Source of the DNA: Alisma plantago-aquatica
Taxonomy: Eukaryota > Streptophyta > Magnoliopsida > Alismatales > Alismataceae
Assembly: GCA_963693085.1 (NCBI GenBank)
Contig: OY856412.1
Span: 1,123,329,244 to 1,123,393,243 of the forward strand
Reading direction: 5' to 3'
DNA: 64,000 bases
A model generated the notes under the pieces. That model searched no databases and had not been told where the DNA came from. It worked only from the letters and a program-made list of their open reading frames with translations. Positions within the stretch are counted from its first letter, which is position 1. The number at the start of each line of letters is the position of its first letter. This document shows, piece after piece, positions 59,601-64,000 of the stretch. The position numbers and the translations under genes were made by a program.

Positions 59601-60101
59601 TAGAATTGCAAATAATAATAACTCACGCATAAATCCTTCCATATCGAGTCTTTTTTCGCTTGAGGAACTTTATGCCAATTGTCATACTTAACACCACAAT
59701 GGCTCCGAGTGGTACACCCAAGATAGTTCACAAAATTATTGCGGTTCACTCCAATTGGATTTCCTCCATTATCAAACTCCACCGCCAATTTAGATCCACT
59801 ACCACTTAGCGCTAATAACTTCTTCAACAGAGTGATGCCCCTTTTCTTGTTAAGTGTCTGGTGTTGCGCATCAAGTTGCTCCAGTGCTTCAGTGGGTACA
59901 GGTGCATCAACCTAAAATTTGACAAAAATAAAACACACTAATTTAGCCCAATATAGAAATATAGGATATATGACATAACTAGAAGATAATGAATTTTATA
60001 GAAATACAGGATATGTTTTTAGAACTTACATTAGTATCCTCGCCATGCTCATCATGGACTTCATGCTCATCATGGACATCATGCTCATCATGGTCAGCCA
60101 T
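56668..60101 (-). CDS. TNPA/Ptta-type protein fused to an Ulp1-like (C48) peptidase, 13 exons, 778 aa
   Basis: Exons (minus strand): 60101-60030, 59911-59627, 59528-59322, 59218-58979, 58896-58711, 58629-58447, 58348-58094, 58018-57747, 57655-57479, 57389-57270, 57180-57102, 57022-56921, 56826-56668. All introns are GT-AG, all phases join, and the sum is 2337 nt. Residues about 80-235 resemble the plant En/Spm (Ptta, TNPA-like) domain: K-Y-D-N-W-H-K-V-P, E-Q-W-N-F-L-D-K-E-D-W, H-D-H-T-M-G-P-K-G-Y. Residues about 570-730 resemble the Ulp1 catalytic domain: G-R-H-W (His629), Y-Y-L-D (Asp646), Gln696, and Cys702 in N-G-W-A-C-A. The Q-x5-C spacing is that of the family. The start ATG precedes an Asp/Glu/His-rich repeat. 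In CACTA elements TNPA-type proteins bind subterminal repeats; a role of the peptidase in desumoylation is inference. The exon model is hand-made. Confidence 0.85.
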
Positions 60102-60115
60102 CTGAAAATGTCATT

Positions 60116-60285
60116 AAAAAGGCAAACATTTAGCATTTGTATTAACTAGAAAAAGGCAAACATTTAGCATTTGTATTAACTAGAAAAAGGCAAACATTTA
60201 GCATTTGTATTAACTAGAAAAAGGCAAACATTTAGCATTTGTATTAACTAGAAAAAGGCAAACATTTAGCATTTGTATAAACATA
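60116..60285. repeat. 34-bp tandem repeat, about five copies, between the two CACTA genes
   Basis: Units of AAAAAGGCAAACATTTAGCA plus TTTGTATTAACTAG start at 60116, 60150, 60184, 60218 and 60252; the last is incomplete and slightly changed. The array fills almost the whole 191-base gap between the transposase stop and the ATG of the TNPA/Ulp1 gene. Confidence 0.95.
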
Positions 60286-60292
60286 CATGTCT

Positions 60293-63200
60293 CTAAAATT
60301 GTGATCTTTTATCAATTAACAATCCTTCATTGTGATCTCCGCGCACATATAAGTCATCATTAGCTTCAATATTTTGTGAAGTTGGCAACCCAACTGAGAA
60401 TGGACTGGAGTCATCATACTTATCATAGTACTCTTCTTCATCTATAGGATCTTCAATGAACTGTCTTTTACCATGAAGAACAACCGACCATTTATCATTT
60501 GCAGGATCATCGATATAGAATATTTGTTTCGCCTGTGATGCCAATATGAATGGTTCACCCTTCTCGCCGATCTTTTCAAAGTTCACCAAAGTGAAACCCA
60601 ATTCATCCACTATAACTCCTTTGGTGTTATCAACCCAATTACATTTAAATAGCGGAATTTTGAAATCTATGTAGTCAAACTCCCAAATATTCTCAATGAC
60701 ACCGTAATATGACATTTTAGCTTCACGTGGACTCTTATCCTTTGCACTTGCAAAGTACATAGTCGACGCTTGAAGAGTGACCCCACTATTTTGGACGACA
60801 CTCTTATCATCTTGGCGCTTTGTGTAATATGTGAATCCATTAATGTCAAACCCTTCATAAGACATAACATTCGGTTTTGGTTTAAAGGCGAGGCATTTGA
60901 TAGTTTCTGTAATATCATTTGGTGTTTGAGATAGTTGATGTAAGACTTTATCTTCAAACCACTTAGTAAAAGTCTTATTATGCTCTCTAGCAAGCCACAT
61001 TGAACTTGCTCGAGGATGTTGTCTCTTTATGAAATTGGTATGTTCCTCGATATAAACACTCACTTCTTCCATATTGTGTAAAATATACAAGTGAGCTTGT
61101 TCCAACTGCTCACGGCTGATTACTTTCACCCGTGATCCCAAAATTCCTTTGCCCTCGTCAATATTCTTGTCATTATTAGGAGTGTCATTACCACTGAGAA
61201 AGTCATTGCAAAAATCCATAACCTCTCTCGCCACATAACCTTCAATAATACTCCCTTCAGGCCGATAACGGTTTCGAACATCACCTTTAAAAACGCTCAT
61301 GTATCGTTCAAAGGGATACATCCAATGCAAGAAAACTGGTCCCAACATTTTCACTTCCCTAGTCAAGTGGACAACAAGATGTACCATGATATCAAAGAAC
61401 GAAGGAGGGAAATACATCTCAAGCTGACATAGGGTAACAACCACTTCTCTTTGCAAATTATCGAGAGTATCAGGGTCAATAACTTTGCTGCATAGACTGT
61501 TGAAAAAGAAACAAAGTCTGGTAATCGCAAACCTTACATGCTTCGGCAATATAGATCGAATTGCCACAGGCAATATTTGTTGCATTAGAGTGTGACAATC
61601 ATGAGATTTAAGACCTATCAACTTCAGATCTTTCATTGATACCAATCTACGGATGTTGGATGAGTAACCATGTGGCACCTTAACATTTACCAAGCATTCA
61701 CAAAAAGTTTTCTTCTCCTTTCTAGACAACGTGTAACAAGCGGGAGGTAAGTATGTTCTTTTATTACCCATTTCACGTAATTCTGTTAATTCTGACCTTA
61801 TTCCCATTTCACGTAGGTCCAGTCTGGATTTTATCCCATCTTTAGTCTTACCTGGTATATTTAATAGAGTACCAATGATGCTATCACAGACATTTTTCTC
61901 AACGTGCATTACATCGATACAATGCCTGACTGTCAAAGAACTCCAATAAGGAAGATCCCAAAATATTGACTTCTTCTTGAATAAAGAATTGTCACTCCGT
62001 GTGGCCATACTACATTGTGATTTCTTACCAAATTCATTGACAATGTCTTTTACTCTTTCATAAACAACATCCCCTGGTATAGGTTTAGGTGCACTTCGTT
62101 CATCATTCCATCCATTGAATGCTTTGCGCTTCCTACGATACGGATGGAATTTTGAAAGAAACCTTCGATGACCAAGATATACAGTCTTGCCGCCATGTTT
62201 TAGTCTTATTGAATCAGTGTTTTCTTCACATATAGGACACGCTTTAGCTCCTTTGACACTATATCCAGACAAATTCCCATATGCTGGAAAGTCATTAATA
62301 GTGCAAAACAACATAGCGTGCAAACGAAATGTCTCTTTTGCTGAAGCATCATAGGTCATCACACCTTCAGCCCAAAGTTTCTTTAAGTCATCAATCAAAG
62401 GTTCAAGATAAACATCGATATCATTTCCGGGTTGTTTAGGGCCCGATATCAACAATGACAACATAACATACTTATTTTTCATACACATCCAGGGAGGAAG
62501 ATTGTATATAACAAGCATGACTGGCCAAGTGCTATGTTGGCTGCTCAATGTCCCGTACGGATTCATCCCATCTGTACAAAGCCCAAGTCTTAGATTCCTA
62601 TCTTCTTCACCAAATTTAGGGTACAATAGATCAATCTTCTTCCACTGTGGGGAATCAGACGCATGTCGTAGGATCCCATCATTATTTTTCTTAACATCTG
62701 CATGCCACCTCAGATTCTTCGCATCTTTCGGATTTGCAAACAAGCGTTGAAACCGTGATATTATAGGTAGATACCACAACACCTTGGCAGGAGAACCAGT
62801 TTTGAACTCCCCCGAAGTCGTCAATTTATACCGTGACGCACCACATTTTGGACAATCTTTCAAATCTACATAGTCCTTTTGAAATAATACACAATCATTC
62901 GGGCATGCGTGTATCTTCTTGGCCTCCATTCCCATTGGGCACAACATTTTCTTTACCTGGTATGTTGAGATTGGAAGCTCGTTTCCTTCAGGAAGCATTT
63001 CTTTCAACAAAGTCAAAAATGAAGTGAAGCTTTTGTCGCTCCATCTATTGTTAGCTTTCAACTTATACAATCTCAAGACAGCGCTAAGCTTCGTAAACTT
63101 AGCACAACCTGTGTATAACGGTATCTCAGCATCATGCACAATGTTTGTAAAGATAGGAGGTGGATCGGTGTGCTCTACCCTACAACTATCCAGCATCGCA

Positions 63201-63541
63201 TCAACGATGTCTGCTGGAACTGGTTCGTTCACATTTACGTCATCAGAGGCAATTTCTTCTTCCACCCAAGCACTGCTATCGACATCTACTGGTTTCGATT
63301 TTGAAATTTCTCCATGCCAGTGCCATTCTGTATAGCCTTGTACAATCCCGTTGCACATGACATGACTTTTGATTTCCTCACCAGTGTTGACTTTCAAGTT
63401 GTTACCGCAATGCCTACATGGACAGTAGAACCTATCTGTAGGTTTTTTCCTATGTTCCTCGGCAAATCTAATAAACTGATCAAGACCAGATATAAACTCT
63501 GGGGTACAACGATTACGAATCGACATCCATGATCTATCCAT
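60293..63541 (-). CDS. TNP2: TNP2-type CACTA transposase (TNPD homologue), 1082 aa, intact
   Basis: A single exon of 1083 codons. It begins MDRSWM, the usual start of the transposase-associated domain (residues about 2-78, with C40, C42, C45, H60, C63 and W-H-W-H-G-E). The Transposase_21/TNP2 core lies at about 255-475, with L-C-T-D-G-M-N-P-Y-G around Asp324, and C-P-K-C (231-234) and C-P-I-C (435-438). The family signature R-H-C-I-D-V-M-H-V-E-K-N-V is at 539-551. A DUF4218-like region follows at about 655-785 (V-H-L-V-V-H-L, R-Y-M-S-V-F-K-G), and a DUF4216-like region at about 925-1030. It cuts and joins the element's ends. No stop, frameshift or missing hallmark is seen. The gene lies 191 bases upstream of the TNPA/Ulp1 gene on the same strand, so one primary transcript with alternative splicing, as in En/Spm, is possible. 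Confidence 0.95.
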   Translation of the reverse strand: MDRSWMSIRNRCTPEFISGLDQFIRFAEEHRKKPTDRFYCPCRHCGNNLKVNTGEEIKSHVMCNGIVQGYTEWHWHGEISKSKPVDVDSSAWVEEEIASDDVNVNEPVPADIVDAMLDSCRVEHTDPPPIFTNIVHDAEIPLYTGCAKFTKLSAVLRLYKLKANNRWSDKSFTSFLTLLKEMLPEGNELPISTYQVKKMLCPMGMEAKKIHACPNDCVLFQKDYVDLKDCPKCGASRYKLTTSGEFKTGSPAKVLWYLPIISRFQRLFANPKDAKNLRWHADVKKNNDGILRHASDSPQWKKIDLLYPKFGEEDRNLRLGLCTDGMNPYGTLSSQHSTWPVMLVIYNLPPWMCMKNKYVMLSLLISGPKQPGNDIDVYLEPLIDDLKKLWAEGVMTYDASAKETFRLHAMLFCTINDFPAYGNLSGYSVKGAKACPICEENTDSIRLKHGGKTVYLGHRRFLSKFHPYRRKRKAFNGWNDERSAPKPIPGDVVYERVKDIVNEFGKKSQCSMATRSDNSLFKKKSIFWDLPYWSSLTVRHCIDVMHVEKNVCDSIIGTLLNIPGKTKDGIKSRLDLREMGIRSELTELREMGNKRTYLPPACYTLSRKEKKTFCECLVNVKVPHGYSSNIRRLVSMKDLKLIGLKSHDCHTLMQQILPVAIRSILPKHVRFAITRLCFFFNSLCSKVIDPDTLDNLQREVVVTLCQLEMYFPPSFFDIMVHLVVHLTREVKMLGPVFLHWMYPFERYMSVFKGDVRNRYRPEGSIIEGYVAREVMDFCNDFLSGNDTPNNDKNIDEGKGILGSRVKVISREQLEQAHLYILHNMEEVSVYIEEHTNFIKRQHPRASSMWLAREHNKTFTKWFEDKVLHQLSQTPNDITETIKCLAFKPKPNVMSYEGFDINGFTYYTKRQDDKSVVQNSGVTLQASTMYFASAKDKSPREAKMSYYGVIENIWEFDYIDFKIPLFKCNWVDNTKGVIVDELGFTLVNFEKIGEKGEPFILASQAKQIFYIDDPANDKWSVVLHGKRQFIEDPIDEEEYYDKYDDSSPFSVGLPTSQNIEANDDLYVRGDHNEGLLIDKRSQF

Positions 63542-63558
63542 TCTATGATCAGAGAAAA

Positions 63559-63593
63559 CAAGTATATATTAGGAAACAAGTATATATTAGGAA
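63559..63593. repeat. Short tandem repeat upstream of the transposase
   Basis: AACAAGTATATATTAGGA occurs twice in direct succession, about 20 bases before the transposase ATG. Confidence 0.8.
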
Positions 63594-63601
63594 AAGATTA
63601 G

Positions 63602-63661
63602 GCAACATTTCCCCGCTGTTCTCTAAGTACATATATACTTAGAGAAGAAACGGGGAAATGC
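63602..63661. repeat. Hairpin 1 upstream of the transposase
   Basis: CATTTCCCCG...TTCTCTAAGTACATAT is answered by ATACTTAGAGAA...CGGGGAAATG. It is nearly identical to hairpin 2 at 63,780-63,845. Confidence 0.85.
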
Positions 63662-63718
63662 CAACAAACACATGTGATGTCATTCTTATATATAATAAAT
63701 GTGTACCACCTATCCCAT

Positions 63719-63911
63719 CCTTGAACACCTAATCTCACTAGTAAGTGTATAATGGGTATTGGGTTTTCAAGAAAATTTCGGCAGCATTTCCCCGCTGTTC
63801 TCTAAGTACATATGTACTTAGAGAACAAACGGGGAAATGCTACCAAAATTTTCTCGAAAACCCAAAACACATTATACACTTACATCCTAAGTGAGATTAG
63901 GTGTTCAAGAA
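63719..63911. repeat. Large inverted repeat with hairpin 2 at its centre
   Basis: The left arm CTTGAACACCTAATCTCACT...AGTGTATAATG...GGGTTTTC...GCATTTCCCCG is answered by CGGGGAAATGC...GAAAACCC...CATTATACACTT...AGTGAGATTAGGTGTTCAAG. The arms are about 75-80 bases with a few indels. The core repeats hairpin 1. A further hairpin (TCCAAGATT...AATCTTGGA) follows at 63,932-63,964. Confidence 0.85.
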
Positions 63912-64000
63912 CAGTCCCAAACCGGGGACTATCCAAGATTTACTCCTAATGAGTCAATCTTGGACGGGTTTCTAGGCCAACAAACACATTTGATGTCATT
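63912..64000. other. Continuation of CACTA 5' sequence to the window edge
   Basis: GCCAACAAACACATTTGATGTCATT at the edge repeats 63,660-63,684 with one change, so a direct repeat of about 310 bases spacing continues beyond the window. No gene is seen. Confidence 0.6.

Larger units (their letters stand above)
55928..64000 (-). mobile_element. CACTA (En/Spm) transposon, 3' end and body; 5' end beyond the window
   Basis: It starts CACTACTACAGAAACGG, the hallmark CACTA terminus, inside a LINE reading frame. Two genes on the minus strand follow: a TNPA/Ulp1-type gene (56668-60101) and a TNP2-type transposase (60293-63541). The subterminal DNA is full of GGCGTCGG hairpins. Both genes are open, so the element may be autonomous. 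The other terminus and the 3-bp target duplication cannot be seen; TTG at 55925-55927 would be the right-hand candidate. Confidence 0.93.

Noticed and set aside
60116..60285. Regular direct repeats as a CRISPR-like array
   Set aside because: The 34-bp units are contiguous with no unique spacers, and the genome is a plant nuclear genome; it is a minisatellite.
62919..63335. 138-codon plus-strand frame and neighbours antisense to the transposase
   Set aside because: Antisense shadows of the intact 1082-codon transposase frame.

Overview
This looks like a gene-poor, AT-rich stretch of a flowering-plant nuclear genome built almost entirely of nested transposable elements. The evidence is chromodomain Ty3/gypsy elements, an Athila/Tat-like pol, L1- and RTE-type LINEs, a tRNA-derived SINE, hAT-type MITEs and a CACTA (En/Spm) transposon with a TNP2-type transposase. 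I found no convincing host gene, and no rRNA, tRNA or CRISPR locus. The species cannot be told from what I can see.

Layout. 1-3970: an old LTR fragment followed by a decayed chromovirus pol tail. 3971-8555: AT-rich sequence with only inverted repeats. 8561-18345: a complete but broken Tekay/Del-type chromovirus on the minus strand, with two ~2.8 kb LTRs and the target duplication CATAC. 18894-20190: a GAGATAAC minisatellite that was hit by a 753-bp hAT MITE, which was itself hit by a SINE; the minisatellite ends in a 216-bp near-perfect hairpin. 21069-21683: a second MITE. 23668-37870: a decayed plus-strand Athila/Tat-like element whose gag is split by a younger non-autonomous LTR element (23864-29769, minus strand, target duplication CTTAT, tRNA-Asp-type primer site). 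38900-44020: two chromovirus remnants arranged head to head. 44021-53921: one long plus-strand LTR broken by a 5'-truncated L1 LINE (44169-47251, minus) and by a solo LTR of the Tekay family (49286-52484, minus). 53922-55927: a TA microsatellite, then an RTE LINE fragment fused to an L1-like LINE fragment. 55928-64000: the 3' end and body of a CACTA transposon on the minus strand, still open at the right edge.

The most interesting part is the CACTA element. Its TNP2-type transposase (60293-63541) is an uninterrupted 1082-codon frame. Directly downstream on the same strand I could build a 13-exon gene (56668-60101) of 778 codons. All its introns are GT-AG and all exon phases join. It combines a plant En/Spm (TNPA/Ptta-type) domain with a C-terminal Ulp1-like (C48) cysteine-peptidase domain that keeps His, Asp, Gln and Cys at the expected spacings. 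The element therefore looks recently active. Its subterminal DNA carries nine GGCGTCGG-type hairpins, one 189-bp palindrome, a five-copy 34-bp repeat between the two genes, and large hairpins upstream of the transposase.

All other coding remnants carry stops, frameshifts or lost catalytic residues: RT Asp to Tyr in the Tekay element, RT Asp to Asn in the L1 LINE, and integrase Glu to Lys in the plus-strand chromovirus remnant. Domain calls rest on motifs read by eye; no database search was run.
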